Positions 25,778 to 35,305 of a stretch of DNA of 37,616 nucleotides are shown here, piece by piece. Below the pieces are notes generated by a model. The model searched no databases and was not told the DNA's origin. It saw nothing but the letters and a program-made list of their open reading frames with translations. The first letter of the stretch is position 1. Every line of letters begins with the position of its first letter. Location of the stretch: positions 1-37,616 of the forward strand of contig JACFNP010000033.1 in assembly GCA_019454835.1 (NCBI GenBank). Reading direction: 5' to 3'. The position numbers and the translations under genes were made by a program. The stretch comes from Rubellimicrobium sp. Its GTDB lineage: Bacteria > Pseudomonadota > Alphaproteobacteria > Rhodobacterales > Rhodobacteraceae.

Positions 25778-26248
25778 TCAGGCGGTGAAACCGGCGGCGA
25801 CGGCGCCGCTGGCCCGCGCGATGTCCTGCGGTGCTGCGGCAAAGACATGGCGCGGCGTGCCCGCCGCCGCCCAGACCGTATCGAAGTCGAGAAGCCGCCG
25901 GTCCATCCACACCGGCACCTGTTGCACCAGCCCCACGGGCGAGACCCCGCCGATGGCGAAACCCGTCTGTGCGCGCACCGTATCGGCATCGGCCCGGACC
26001 AGCGCCTCGCCCGCCAGCGCCGCCGCCCTGGCCGCATCGACGCGCTTGCTGCCCGCCGTCAGGAACAGGAACACCCGCCCCGAGGCGGCGCCCTGGAAGA
26101 TCATGCTCTTGACGATCTGGTCGATCCCGCAACCCACCGCCGCCGCAGCGTCTTCGGCCGTGCGCGTGCCCTCGGCCATCTCGAGCGGGACCGAGGCGAT
26201 CCGCGCTTCGGCAAGCGCGCGGGTGACACGGGCGAGGCTTCGGGACAT
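25778..26248 (-). CDS. YbaK/ProX-type aminoacyl-tRNA deacylase
   Basis: 156 aa, the usual size of free-standing YbaK/ProXp trans-editing domains, which clear mischarged tRNA (for example Cys- or Ala-tRNA-Pro). Motifs: IDQIVKSMIFQG with the conserved lysine, LFLTAGSKRVD, and the GFAIGGVSPVG loop that shapes the amino-acid pocket. ATG 26248 follows GGAGACC. The gene lies upstream of the RDD gene. Which mischarged tRNA it acts on cannot be decided by eye. Confidence 0.88.
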   Translation of the reverse strand: MSRSLARVTRALAEARIASVPLEMAEGTRTAEDAAAAVGCGIDQIVKSMIFQGAASGRVFLFLTAGSKRVDAARAAALAGEALVRADADTVRAQTGFAIGGVSPVGLVQQVPVWMDRRLLDFDTVWAAAGTPRHVFAAAPQDIARASGAVAAGFTA

Positions 26249-26322
26249 GGGCAGGTCTCCGTGGCGGGATCACCGGGGCAATCGAACACCGCAGGCGGCG
26301 GGTTGCAAGCCCGGTGTCGTGC

Positions 26323-26493
26323 CGGGGTGATCGGGCGAATGGCTCTGCGCGGGCTGACACGGCATCGCCGCCCGCAAATCCCGTCATTGCGAACGGAGTG
26401 AAGCAACCCCGACCTCTCGCGCGTGACATCGGGGTTGCTTCGTCGGCTTCGCCTCCTCGCAATGACGGAATATGTCGTTCGCCCGATTGCCCC
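26323..26493 (-). repeat. Palindromic intergenic element, copy G (reverse orientation, long arm)
   Basis: Core 26380-26468. The centre GACCTCTCGCGCGTGACATC gives reverse orientation. The left inner arm is shortened (GCGAACGGAGTGAAGCAACC). The outer arm on its left is the long form, reading as the complement of copy C's right arm; the right outer arm is short (AATATGTCGTTCGCCCGATTGCCCC). Lies between the deacylase gene and the 92-aa gene. Confidence 0.92.
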
Positions 26494-26570
26494 GGCGTCG
26501 CGCGCGCCCCCCTTGCGCCTGCCACGCCGTGATGGTCACATCGCTGCCGAACCGTCGAGAAAGCCCCGCC

Positions 26571-27282
<712 letters not shown>

Positions 27283-27337
27283 GCGTTTCCAGCCGGACGG
27301 ACCTGCCCGGCGCCCGCGACACTGCGACCGGAGCGGG

Positions 27338-28090
27338 TCAGGCCAGCGCGGCCAGCGCCAGCAGGCCCGCGATCTCCGTGACCTGCTGCCCGGCACCGAG
27401 GATGTCGCCGGTCTGGCCGCCGATCCTCGCCCGCGCGATCAGGCCCCAGCCCGCCAGCGCCAGCGCCATCACCGGCGCCAGCACGAGAACGGCGGCGCCG
27501 GTCAGAATCCCCGCAAGCAACAGGGCAAGCGCCAGCCCGAGCGCCACCGTCGCGCTCTGCGGGCGGCCGACGCTGGCCGACAGCCCGCCGGGCCGCGCGA
27601 AGGGCAGGGCGCCCGCCAGCGCCGCCATCCCCGCGCGGCTGAGCGCCGCCACCGCCACCAGCGCCGCCGCCCAGCCCGGCACGGCAAGCAGCGCGGCGAC
27701 GGCGCTGAAACGCAGCAGCAGCGAGATCACCAGCACCAGCACCCCGTAGCTGCCGATGCGGCTGTCCTTCATGATCGCCAGCCGCCGCGCGCGGTCGGCG
27801 CCGCCCCAGAGGCCGTCAAGGCTGTCGGCCAGCCCGTCCTCGTGCATGGCGCCGGTCACCGCCACCTGCACCGCCAGCACGACCGCCGCTGCCGCCGCGA
27901 CCGGCACGCCCAGCCGCAGCGCCCCCCAGGCCGCCAGTGCGGCCAGCGCCGCCACCACGACGCCCGCCAACGGCCAGGCCCAGGCCGCGCCCGCGCCTCG
28001 GGCGGTGGCGCGCGTCACGTCCACCCGCACCGGCAGCCGGGTGAGCAGGCCAAGTGCTGCGGGAACATCGGCTGCGGCGATCAGCGGCAT
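27338..28090 (-). CDS. cobS: Adenosylcobinamide-GDP ribazoletransferase (cobalamin synthase)
   Basis: 250 aa from ATG 28090, after GGAAAGGG. Joins adenosylcobinamide-GDP with alpha-ribazole (phosphate) in the inner membrane, the last assembly step of coenzyme B12. Hallmark acidic motif MHEDGLADSLDGLWGG (Mg binding) follows the first helices; KDSRIGSYGVL and a run of six to seven hydrophobic helices complete it. Near the C-terminus GGQTGDILGAGQQVTE carries the second acidic motif. Divergent from cobT with 67 bases between start codons. Confidence 0.95.
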   Translation of the reverse strand: MPLIAAADVPAALGLLTRLPVRVDVTRATARGAGAAWAWPLAGVVVAALAALAAWGALRLGVPVAAAAAVVLAVQVAVTGAMHEDGLADSLDGLWGGADRARRLAIMKDSRIGSYGVLVLVISLLLRFSAVAALLAVPGWAAALVAVAALSRAGMAALAGALPFARPGGLSASVGRPQSATVALGLALALLLAGILTGAAVLVLAPVMALALAGWGLIARARIGGQTGDILGAGQQVTEIAGLLALAALA

Positions 28091-28157
28091 CGGATACCCT
28101 TTCCAATTCACCCCCGAGCGTTAGAGAGACGGGCGAGACAACGCAACGGACCCTGCC

Positions 28158-29174
28158 ATGACCGCCCCCTTCTCGACGCTTGACGACTTTCGCGCGACCC
28201 TGTCGCAGATGCCCGCGCCCGACACGGCGGCGCGCGACGGGGCGGCGGCGCGCAACGCGCAACTGACCAAGCCGCCGGGGGCGCTGGGGCGGCTCGAGGA
28301 TCTCGCGCAATGGTATGCGGGCTGGCGCGGCGACGCGCGCCCTGCGCTGGCGCATCCGCAGGTGATCGTCTTTGCGGGCAATCACGGGGTGGTGGCACAG
28401 GGCGTGTCGGCCTTTCCTGCCGAGGTCACCGTGCAGATGGTGGCCAATTTCGAGGCGGGCGGCGCGGCGATCAACCAGTTGGCGCAGGCGTTCGGGGCGA
28501 CGCTCTCGGTGCAGTCGCTGGAACTGGACCGGCCCACGGCGGACGTCACCCGAGGCCCGGCGATGAGCGAGGCTGAATGTGTCGCGGCTCTGGCACGGGG
28601 CTGGGAGGCGGTGGATGCGGGCGCCGACCTGCTGGTCACCGGCGAGATGGGGATCGGCAACACCACCTCGGCGGCAGCGCTGGCGCTGGCGCTGTTCGGC
28701 GGCGAGGCGGGCGACTGGGTCGGGCGCGGCACGGGGGTCGACGACGCAGGGCTGGCGAGAAAGCGCGCGGCGGTCGAGGCGGGGCTTCGCGCCAACCCGG
28801 CGGCGGCAGACGATCCGTTGCAGGCGCTGGCCGCGCTGGGCGGGCGCGAGATTGCGGCCATGGCAGGCGCCATCGCCGGGGCGCGGGCGCGGCTTGTGCC
28901 GGTGATCCTCGACGGGTTCATCTGCACGTCAGCGGCGGCGGTGCTGGAACGCGCGCAGGCGGGCGCGCTGGATCATGCGGTCGCGGGCCACATGAGCGCC
29001 GAGGCCGGGCACGGGCGGCTCTTGCAGGCGCTGGGCAAGGTGCCGCTGCTGTCGCTGGGGATGCGGCTGGGCGAGGGCACCGGCGCGGCGCTGGCAATCG
29101 GTGTGCTGAAGGGCGCGGTGGCGTGCCATTCGGGCATGGCGACATTCGCCGAAGCGGGCGTGTCGGGCGGGTAG
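28158..29174 (+). CDS. cobT: Nicotinate-nucleotide-dimethylbenzimidazole phosphoribosyltransferase
   Basis: 338 aa. Makes alpha-ribazole phosphate from nicotinate mononucleotide and dimethylbenzimidazole, the lower ligand of B12 used by CobS. Substrate motifs: [14 protein letters not shown] near the N-terminus, [36 protein letters not shown], and the catalytic glutamate Glu306 in [15 protein letters not shown]. No cobU or cobC is next to it, so other B12 genes must lie elsewhere. Confidence 0.95.
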   Translation: MTAPFSTLDDFRATLSQMPAPDTAARDGAAARNAQLTKPPGALGRLEDLAQWYAGWRGDARPALAHPQVIVFAGNHGVVAQGVSAFPAEVTVQMVANFEAGGAAINQLAQAFGATLSVQSLELDRPTADVTRGPAMSEAECVAALARGWEAVDAGADLLVTGEMGIGNTTSAAALALALFGGEAGDWVGRGTGVDDAGLARKRAAVEAGLRANPAAADDPLQALAALGGREIAAMAGAIAGARARLVPVILDGFICTSAAAVLERAQAGALDHAVAGHMSAEAGHGRLLQALGKVPLLSLGMRLGEGTGAALAIGVLKGAVACHSGMATFAEAGVSGG

Positions 29175-29190
29175 GAGTGTCGGGTCGGGA

Positions 29191-29706
29191 TCAGGGAGCA
29201 ACACGTTGTTGGTATGTCTCTCTCCATTCCCAGTAACCAATCTGATGCCATTCCTTGGCTTCATCAAAATTCATTTTCTGTTGATTAAGCCTTGGCCCAA
29301 TAACAGAAATTAGTAGTGCTTCAAGGTCGCCGATTGTTGTCGGCGTATTATCCGTTACGTCTTCAACAGGTGGGCGTAACGACAATACGCCATCAGTGTC
29401 CGGGCGGTCGTTGACGGGGTTGAAGCCGAACCAGGAAAACCGATCCCACTTTTCTGCGAGATGATCAATCCGATGTTCTTGAAGGCGTGCACCAAGCCGG
29501 TCTCCCCTTGCAAGCCCGACATAAGCAGGGCCGTATTCGTTAAATAAAATGTATATCCCTTGCTGCTGACGAAAATCAGCTACCCGGAGCTTGGGGCGAT
29601 TCACCCCAAATCGGCCGAGAAGCCGAAACTCGTTTCTGACGCCTCGGCCCGGTGTCCATTCAATCTCATCGGCTCTCCAGAATAGACCATAGCTTGTTAC
29701 CCGCAT
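29191..29706 (-). CDS. GIY-YIG nuclease-family protein
   Basis: 171 aa from ATG 29706, with GGGGAGAG upstream. The GIY-YIG core is visible: GIYILFNEYG, then AYVGLARGDRLGARLQEHR with the catalytic arginine and tyrosine in place, and a later glutamate in TTIGDLEALLISVIGPRLN. An 45-residue N-terminal strand precedes the core. Stand-alone members may be restriction-type or repair nucleases. The gene is AT-richer than cobT, convergent with it (16 bases between stops), and lies next to another AT-rich patch, which suggests gain by transfer. Confidence 0.8.
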   Translation of the reverse strand: MRVTSYGLFWRADEIEWTPGRGVRNEFRLLGRFGVNRPKLRVADFRQQQGIYILFNEYGPAYVGLARGDRLGARLQEHRIDHLAEKWDRFSWFGFNPVNDRPDTDGVLSLRPPVEDVTDNTPTTIGDLEALLISVIGPRLNQQKMNFDEAKEWHQIGYWEWRETYQQRVAP

Positions 29707-29919
29707 GTTTCTCTCCCCGCTCCGAAAGCACCCTTGGTGATGAGGGTATCATGCCTCAAGCCGCGCAACAATTTTTTTATGATGATATGTTCACTGTGTT
29801 TGCTCTGGGGGCTTCTGGGCCTCTTGTGTGGGTGGGGTGCAGAGAGCATGTTTGGCTTCAGGCAAAGAAAAACCACGACGTGGGTGTAAAAATCAACCTG
29901 ATCTTAACCTTTGGCGCCT
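29707..29919. other. AT-rich intergenic stretch
   Basis: About 210 bases between the GIY-YIG gene and the palindrome at 29920. A 56-codon plus-strand frame (29751-29921, MPQAAQQFFYDD...) is open but has no good ribosome site or recognisable family, so it is not called. Presumably holds the GIY-YIG promoter. Confidence 0.4.
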
Positions 29920-29957
29920 AACAAATTTCTGGAAATTTGTTCTGCCAAATTTGTTGG
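29920..29957. repeat. AACAAATTT palindrome with a third half-site
   Basis: AACAAATTT-CTGG-AAATTTGTT (29920-29941) is a perfect nine-base inverted repeat; a third AAATTTGTT follows at 29947-29955 inside CCAAATTTGTTGG. It lies 35 bases past the kpsC stop, in a region far less GC-rich than either side. It could end kpsC transcription, bind a protein, or mark a recombination site. Confidence 0.7.
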
Positions 29958-29991
29958 AAATCAGCAAGTTGTCGTAAAATCCGCCCTTCCC

Positions 29992-32028
29992 CTACCGCCA
30001 GACCCAAGCGACGCCCGCGAGCCACCCCTGCGCCTTTGCCAGCGCCCGGTTCGCGGCCCCGCGCCGCAGCGGGACGCCCGATTCCAGCCGCGCCAGCGCC
30101 ACCTCGGGCGGGCAGGGCAGGCCGCTGACCGGGTCCGTGTAGCGCGGGTAATCGACCAGCACCGCATGGGCCAGCGCCAGCAGATCGGGCCGCGCCTGCC
30201 GCCGCGCCGGGACCGGCCCGCGATCCTGCGTCAGCCCCCAGCCTGCATAGAAGGGCGCGCCGGTGCAGGTGACCGGCAGGCCGCGCAGCAGCGCCTCGAA
30301 CCCCAGTCCCGAGGTCATGGTCCAGACCGCATCCACCCCCGCCAGCAGCAGCGCCGGGTCGGTGCCGGGCAGCACCGCATCGGCCAGTTCCGCCGCATCG
30401 GGCAGGGCGCCGGGGCGCAGGCCCGCCTCGGTGTCCGGGTGCGGCTTGTAGAGGATCACCGCGCGCGGATTCACCGCGCGCGCGGCCAGCAGCAGCGCGC
30501 GATTGGTGCGGATGTCGCCCGCGCCAAGGCGGATCGAGGCATCGTCCTCGACCTGGCCGGGGACAAGGATGCGCCGGCCCGCAGGCAGGCCGTCAGGCAG
30601 CCCGGCGCCGCCCTGGTTGTATTTCGTCACCCCGCCCGCAAGGATGCGGGCGACCAGCGCCCCGGCCCGCGCGCGCGCCCCGTCGTCCAGCGTGCAGGCG
30701 CGGGCGATCAGCGCCTCGAGCCGGCTTTCGCGCGACGGGTCGTAGTAGATGCCCCGGTCATCGAGGACGAGCGACAGCGGCGGCACCAGTGCCGCGCCCA
30801 GCCCGCGCGAGCGCAGCAGCCCGTCCTCGACGCGCACCGCCCCCGCCGCATCCAGCGCTTGCGTGGCGTGCCCCGCCCAGACCATGAGCCTGCGGCCCTC
30901 GCGCGCGGCGCGGGCGATGGCGGTGTCTGGGTCGGCCACGAACGCGACGGGCCGCTGCCGCCCGAACATGCGTTGCAGCGGCGCGCGTTTCCACAGCCGC
31001 ATCCCGGTGGCGACCCAGCCGCGGTGATCGTCGCGCCAGGCGCGCGCCTCGGCCCCAAGCTGCCGCGCGGCATCCTCGAAGCTGCAGACGCGCCCCCGGC
31101 AGGGGTCGAACCACAACGGCGCCAGCAACATCGCGCCCGCGAACAACTGCGCGACCGTCAAGGATCGCCCGCGCCGCGCAGGCGCACCCGCGCGGTCGTC
31201 GCTCAGGCCCCAGCCCGCGCAGAACGGCTGGCCGAAAAGCACCGGGTGATGCCCGGCCAGCATCGCCTCGAAGGCAAGCTGCGACGACACCGCATAGACC
31301 GCCCGCGCGCCCGCCAGCAGATGCCACGGGCTGACGGCGCCGTCGCTGACCTCGGCGCCCTCCAGGTCGGCGGCGGTGAAATGCCCCGCCCGCAGCCCGA
31401 GCGTGGTCTCGGGGTGGCGGCGGATGACGATGCGGGCGCCGGGGTGCTCGGCCCGCGCCGCCGCCAGCATGGCGCGGAAGGTGGCCGGACCCGCGCCCGA
31501 GGCCGTCACCGAGGCATCGCCCGCCGTCTGGTCGACGACCAGGACGTAGCCCGGTGCGGGGGCCGGGGCGGCGGGGTCGAAGGCGCAGTATTTCGACAGG
31601 TGATGGCGGCGCAGAAAGGCGATGCCGTCGCGGGCGCGCGTCAGCAGCGCCGGGTCGTCCAGCGGATGCGTGGCCAGCAGCGTCTCCAGATCGGAGGGCG
31701 CGCGCGGGTCGAAATGCACCCCGCCCGCGCGGTCGACCAGCAGCCCCAAAGGCCCGCCGCCACCGCGCGCGCGCCCCGGCAGGACCGAGCGCAGGAAGGC
31801 GTCCTCGATGCGCCACAGGGGCACGCCCGTGCGCGCGGCCAGCCGTTCGCCGCGCCGGGCGTAGGGGCTTTGGCCCCAGACGGCGACGGCATCTCCGGCA
31901 CGGGGCCAGCCGGGCCGGGGCCGTATCCCCGCCGCCGCCAGCATCCGCCGCAGGCGCCGGTCGACCAGCAGCCCGCCGTTGAAGGCGAGGATGCGCCCCG
32001 CAGGATTGCCTGCGGGTGCGCCGGTCAT
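29992..32028 (-). CDS. kpsC: KpsC-type capsule Kdo transferase
   Basis: 678 aa, the usual size of KpsC, which adds alternating beta-linked Kdo residues to the lipid anchor of group 2-type capsules. Two tandem glycosyltransferase modules are visible by internal repetition: RIEDAFLRSVLPGR, ...VIRRHPETTLG..., VYAVSSQLAFEAMLAGHHPV, FCAGWGLSDDR in the N-half and RVEDGLLRSRGLG, ...LYKPHPDTEAGLR..., VWTMTSGLGFEALLRGLPV, FYAGWGLTQDR in the C-half. The start (ATG 32028) overlaps the stop of the kpsD-like gene (ATGA). Cytoplasmic, membrane-associated. Confidence 0.93.
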   Translation of the reverse strand: MTGAPAGNPAGRILAFNGGLLVDRRLRRMLAAAGIRPRPGWPRAGDAVAVWGQSPYARRGERLAARTGVPLWRIEDAFLRSVLPGRARGGGGPLGLLVDRAGGVHFDPRAPSDLETLLATHPLDDPALLTRARDGIAFLRRHHLSKYCAFDPAAPAPAPGYVLVVDQTAGDASVTASGAGPATFRAMLAAARAEHPGARIVIRRHPETTLGLRAGHFTAADLEGAEVSDGAVSPWHLLAGARAVYAVSSQLAFEAMLAGHHPVLFGQPFCAGWGLSDDRAGAPARRGRSLTVAQLFAGAMLLAPLWFDPCRGRVCSFEDAARQLGAEARAWRDDHRGWVATGMRLWKRAPLQRMFGRQRPVAFVADPDTAIARAAREGRRLMVWAGHATQALDAAGAVRVEDGLLRSRGLGAALVPPLSLVLDDRGIYYDPSRESRLEALIARACTLDDGARARAGALVARILAGGVTKYNQGGAGLPDGLPAGRRILVPGQVEDDASIRLGAGDIRTNRALLLAARAVNPRAVILYKPHPDTEAGLRPGALPDAAELADAVLPGTDPALLLAGVDAVWTMTSGLGFEALLRGLPVTCTGAPFYAGWGLTQDRGPVPARRQARPDLLALAHAVLVDYPRYTDPVSGLPCPPEVALARLESGVPLRRGAANRALAKAQGWLAGVAWVWR

Positions 32029-33164
32029 CTGTCGAACTGCGTCACCGTGTCATCGACGGCGCTGAGCGTGCCGGTCAGGGCCGAGATGATCTTGGAGAAT
32101 TGCGAGAACGGCGCCTCGGTCACATAGACGGTGTCGCCGTCGCGGATGTTGAAATCGCGCGCGAAGAACATGCCGTTGGGTCGCGTCAGGTCCAGCACGT
32201 AGACGACGCGCTGGGTGCCCTGCAGGGCGGGGTTGCCCATGAGCTGGCGCGCGATGGCCTCGGGTTCGTTGCGGAAGACGAAAACCCCGGTCGGGTCGGC
32301 TGCGGCGGGCGAGAGGCCGCCGACGCTGGCGATGGCCTCGATGGCGCTCAGCGTCCGGCTTTCAAAGGCGACGCGGTTCTGGGTGCCGGTGGCGCCCAGC
32401 GCGGTGAAGCTGCGGGTGTCGCGCTGGACCATGATGCGGTCGCCGCCGCGCAGCGCCACGTCGCGGCCCGGTCCCTCGAACAGGTCCTCGAACCAGACGT
32501 GGTTGCTCTGGTTGCCGCGCGTCAGCGTGACCTGCGCGATGTCGGGATTGACGGCCACGCCGCCCGCGCGGGCGAGCATCGCCGACAGCGTCCGGGTCGA
32601 GCGTTCGATCGGATAGACGCCCTGCGCGCCCACCGCGCCGACGACCGACACGGTCTGTCCGTCACCGGCCTCGCGGGCGATCTGGACCTGCGGGTCGGGG
32701 GTCTGTTCGGCCAGCTTTTCGGCGATGAGCGCGCGGACCGCCTCGGGCGACTGGCCCGCGACGCGGATGCGGCCCGCGTAGGGCACGAAGATGAAGCCCT
32801 GGCCGTCGACCTGCACCTCGTTCAGCGCCGTCGCGCTGGAGGGCGTGCCGGTCCGGGCCAGCAGCCCGTCGTCGACATTCTCCCAGACGGTGATGGTCAG
32901 CGTGTCGCCCGGCTGGAGCGTGTCCGACCCGACTACCCCCGCCGAGGCGACGGATTGCGCAAAGGCAAGCGCGGGCGAGACGCCCGCAATGGCGTTCACC
33001 CGGTCATCGACGGTCAGGATGAAGGCGTCGCCATCGCGCAGGACCGAGCCTGCGAAGATTTCGTTCTGTGTCGGCCCGCTGCGCGGCAGCCCGCAGGAAG
33101 CGACAAGCGCCACCACTGCAAGCAACGCCACCGCACGCGGCCTGCGGAAGCCTCTGGAAGTCAC
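32025..33164 (-). CDS. Polysaccharide export outer-membrane lipoprotein (Wza/KpsD type)
   Basis: 379 aa from GTG 33164, with GAGGAG upstream. Lipoprotein signal with lipobox VASC and lipidated Cys24. A poly-saccharide export domain follows (LQPGDTLTITVWENVDDGLL, VQVDGQGFIFVPYAGRIRVAG), then SLBB domains (VVGAVGAQGVYPIERSTRTL, LSAIEAIASVGGLSPAAADP). These multimerise into the outer-membrane channel for capsule export. Coupled to kpsC; the ABC exporter genes (kpsMT) and kpsE are not in the window. Confidence 0.9.
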   Translation of the reverse strand: MTSRGFRRPRAVALLAVVALVASCGLPRSGPTQNEIFAGSVLRDGDAFILTVDDRVNAIAGVSPALAFAQSVASAGVVGSDTLQPGDTLTITVWENVDDGLLARTGTPSSATALNEVQVDGQGFIFVPYAGRIRVAGQSPEAVRALIAEKLAEQTPDPQVQIAREAGDGQTVSVVGAVGAQGVYPIERSTRTLSAMLARAGGVAVNPDIAQVTLTRGNQSNHVWFEDLFEGPGRDVALRGGDRIMVQRDTRSFTALGATGTQNRVAFESRTLSAIEAIASVGGLSPAAADPTGVFVFRNEPEAIARQLMGNPALQGTQRVVYVLDLTRPNGMFFARDFNIRDGDTVYVTEAPFSQFSKIISALTGTLSAVDDTVTQFDR

Positions 33165-33283
33165 TGCCCGGTCTCCTCGACCCTGGTTCTTGTCGTTTTG
33201 CCGGAAAGCCTAGCGGAAAGACCCGGTTGTGCCTAGCCCCGCCGTGCAACGCAGCGCCGGGGTGTTGCGCGGGGGGGACGGGG

Positions 33284-34249
33284 TCAGGGAGCCTGTGTTC
33301 CCGACAGTCGCAGATCGCCGAGAAAGCTTTCAAGCGTCACGATGTCCGTCCGGATGCTGGCAGGGAACTTCGCAATCAGCGGCTCCGGCACCACAAGCTG
33401 CACATTGGCCTGCATCATCTCGCGAAACTGTGCCTCGGACACGCCCTCCTGCAAGGTCAGCAGGTGCTTCACCGGAATCCGGTCTGCCTCGTTGATGACC
33501 TGCCGCCAGCGGTCGCGGCATGTGGTCTTGGTGGCGAGCATCCGAAGCCGGGCCTCTGGAAAGCCCGGGTCACGATAGGCAGTCTGCGAGGGGAACAGGA
33601 AATCCGGGCGCTTGTCGGGATCCGATTGCGCACCGTGCTGGAAATCCACGCCTTCCCGGAATCGCTCCTCGATCAGGATTTCCCTTGTGTGCAGTTCCAG
33701 CGAGCGGCCCGAGCGCGCCTTGCGCCGTTGCAGGATCGTCTGCGCGCGGGCGATGAAATCGTCCAGCGTCGTGAAGCCCGCCGTGATCGCGGGAAGCTCT
33801 ATCGCCTCTTCCACGCTTCGGAAGATTTCAAACTCGCAATCGCGCCGCCGCAGAAGCCGTCTGTCGGGCGGTGTGCCATGCTCGGGCCGAAGCTCCACCG
33901 TCTTGCGCACGATGTCCGCGCCGGTCGGAAACTGTGCCAGCCATGCGGGTGGAATTCGGGCGGGTTCCAGCCAGCACCGCACCGGCCCGGCGCTGTGGGG
34001 CGGGAACAGCCCTGGCTGATCGGGCGTCCAGATGAAGAAACGCCCCGGTTCCACCGGCCCGAACCGCTCCTCGGCAATGTCTTCCTCTGTCGCATGACGG
34101 CACACCCAGACATGGCAGCGGGTTGCCGCGCCGTTCTCGTCCAGCGGAAAGGCAAAGATCGTCAGTGCGCCAGTGCTCTCCGGGTCGAGAAGCGCCGATG
34201 CGCCGCTGAAATTGGTCAGCCGGGTTTCATCAGCACTAAAGAAGTATTG
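33284..34249 (-). pseudogene. EcoRII-family restriction endonuclease, 5' end lost
   Basis: The open frame (321 codons) runs on from the HNH gene's stop at 34250 with no usable start codon before GTG 34105, deep in the domain. The N-terminal part (YFFSADETRLTNFSGASALL) fits the start of the EcoRII effector domain; the C-terminal part is the catalytic domain, with LELHTREILIEERF, RPDFLFPSQTAYRDP and the family hallmark TKTTCRDRWRQVINEAD (lysine at about 33529), then HLLTLQEGVSEAQF. EcoRII is about 404 aa, so roughly 80 residues look missing. It cuts CCWGG-type sites in the family. Without a start it is probably dead. It precedes kpsD by 120 bases. Confidence 0.85.
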
Positions 34250-34999
34250 TTATTTGCCAATTTCGGAGAATCCAAAGCGATAGCGATGTTCCTCAAGGAG
34301 CCGTTGATCGGGAAGGAATCGGGTTGGTTTGCTGAATGTAAGGCCGGTCTTCGACAAAATACTGATGGTGTCGTTGGTTGCGGTGGGAGAGAATAGAATA
34401 TTAAAGTCATTTGAGAATGAAATGACACCTGTATCGAATGCTTTGTCGAGAAGTGCGCTCAAGCAGATACCGTTTCGAGGGTCCAGTCTGCGACCGACGT
34501 TTGTTGCCCAAGGTGCTATGTGGCTTGCCACGAGTAGGCGAGTGTCGGAGATTCCGGTTATTGCGCAGCTATAGTTGTAAGACGCAAGAACTGCGCTCCG
34601 GAATCGATCCTGCCCGCGCCGCGCTTTGACTTCAGTGAGTCTCTCTGTGTCATCTGTTGACGATGCTGCCGCAGAGTAGCACGGTGCGCTTTCTTCAAAC
34701 CCATTGCATTGGTCGTTGGGATCACTCGGCGCTGAAAGGTAGTAGTCGATCCGATTGAAGAACTTATTCCATGTTTCTCGATCTAACGCGGAGACGTTAG
34801 ACATGCCCTTCTGATCAATAGTGGGATCGAGGGATGCGAAATTAACCAATTTCAGTGCAATGGCTCCAGGAGTCCGACCGAGTTCTTCCGCAATCTTGAT
34901 TATTTTCTGATTTCGAGAATGAAGTTGCCCGAAGGGTAATTAGCAATACAGAAGAAGGACTCTTATGAGCTCAGTTTCAGTCCATCGCTTACGCTCCAT
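34250..34999 (-). pseudogene. HNH endonuclease gene interrupted by a stop at codon 20
   Basis: From ATG 34999 (MERKRWTETELIRVLLLYC) the frame meets TAA at 34942-34940 and then continues, open, to 34250. After the stop it reads LPFGQLHSRNQKIIKIAEEL and GRTPGAIALKLVNFASLDP, which is the normal N-terminal region of this family, where I recall a lysine (LYCKLPFG) at the stop position; AAA to TAA is one change. The HNH domain is intact: CAITGISDTRLLVASHIAPW and DPRNGICLSALLDKAFDTG. The family occurs in restriction islands. AT-rich. ATG 34999 overlaps the end of the small gene before it. Confidence 0.85.
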
Positions 35000-35300
35000 G
35001 AAGCCACCCTGCCGAGCTAGCTCTCTTAAGTCGCGCAACAAAAGCGCCTACAGTCATGGTCGGTTCTGGCATTTTGCAGTCGATAACATCCTCAATCTCA
35101 TGTAGCTGGTGGTCGTCTGAGTTACTGTGGGTCGGTATCAAATCAGGGATGCCAACCACACTAGGAACGAAATACTCGCCATCAAGCAGATATCGGCGTA
35201 TCGTCTTGATGCTAACCTTGCCTGAGAGTATGAAGTGGCCCCTGTATTTATAGTTAGAGGCGTCTCGGTATAAGTATTGAATCTCAGTTGCTTGTATCAT
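34989..35300 (-). CDS. Small restriction-island protein of unknown function
   Basis: 103 aa from ATG 35300 (or 35309). Sequence IQYLYRDASNYKYRGHFILSG, KTIRRYLLDGEYFVPSVVGIPDLIP and DHQLHEIEDV match, as I recall, a protein found beside methylases and HNH nucleases in restriction islands (often with the DASNYK and GE-F-x-VGIP motifs). Its end overlaps the HNH start by 11 bases, so the pair arrived together. AT-rich. TATAAT stands just upstream on the minus strand, at the junction with the methylase remnant. No function is known to me. Confidence 0.7.
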   Translation of the reverse strand: MIQATEIQYLYRDASNYKYRGHFILSGKVSIKTIRRYLLDGEYFVPSVVGIPDLIPTHSNSDDHQLHEIEDVIDCKMPEPTMTVGAFVARLKRASSAGWLHGA

Positions 35301-35305
35301 GGCTA

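Noticed and set aside
1308..26493. The repeated palindromes as a CRISPR array
   Set aside because: Copies are kilobases apart, each palindromic and about 90-175 bp, with no spacers and no cas genes.
29751..29921. 56-aa plus-strand protein before kpsC
   Set aside because: No good ribosome site, no family recognised, and the frame runs into the AAATTTGTT palindrome.
34105..34107. GTG 34105 as a real start of the EcoRII-type gene
   Set aside because: Clear EcoRII-like protein sequence continues in frame upstream to the HNH stop, so this codon is internal.
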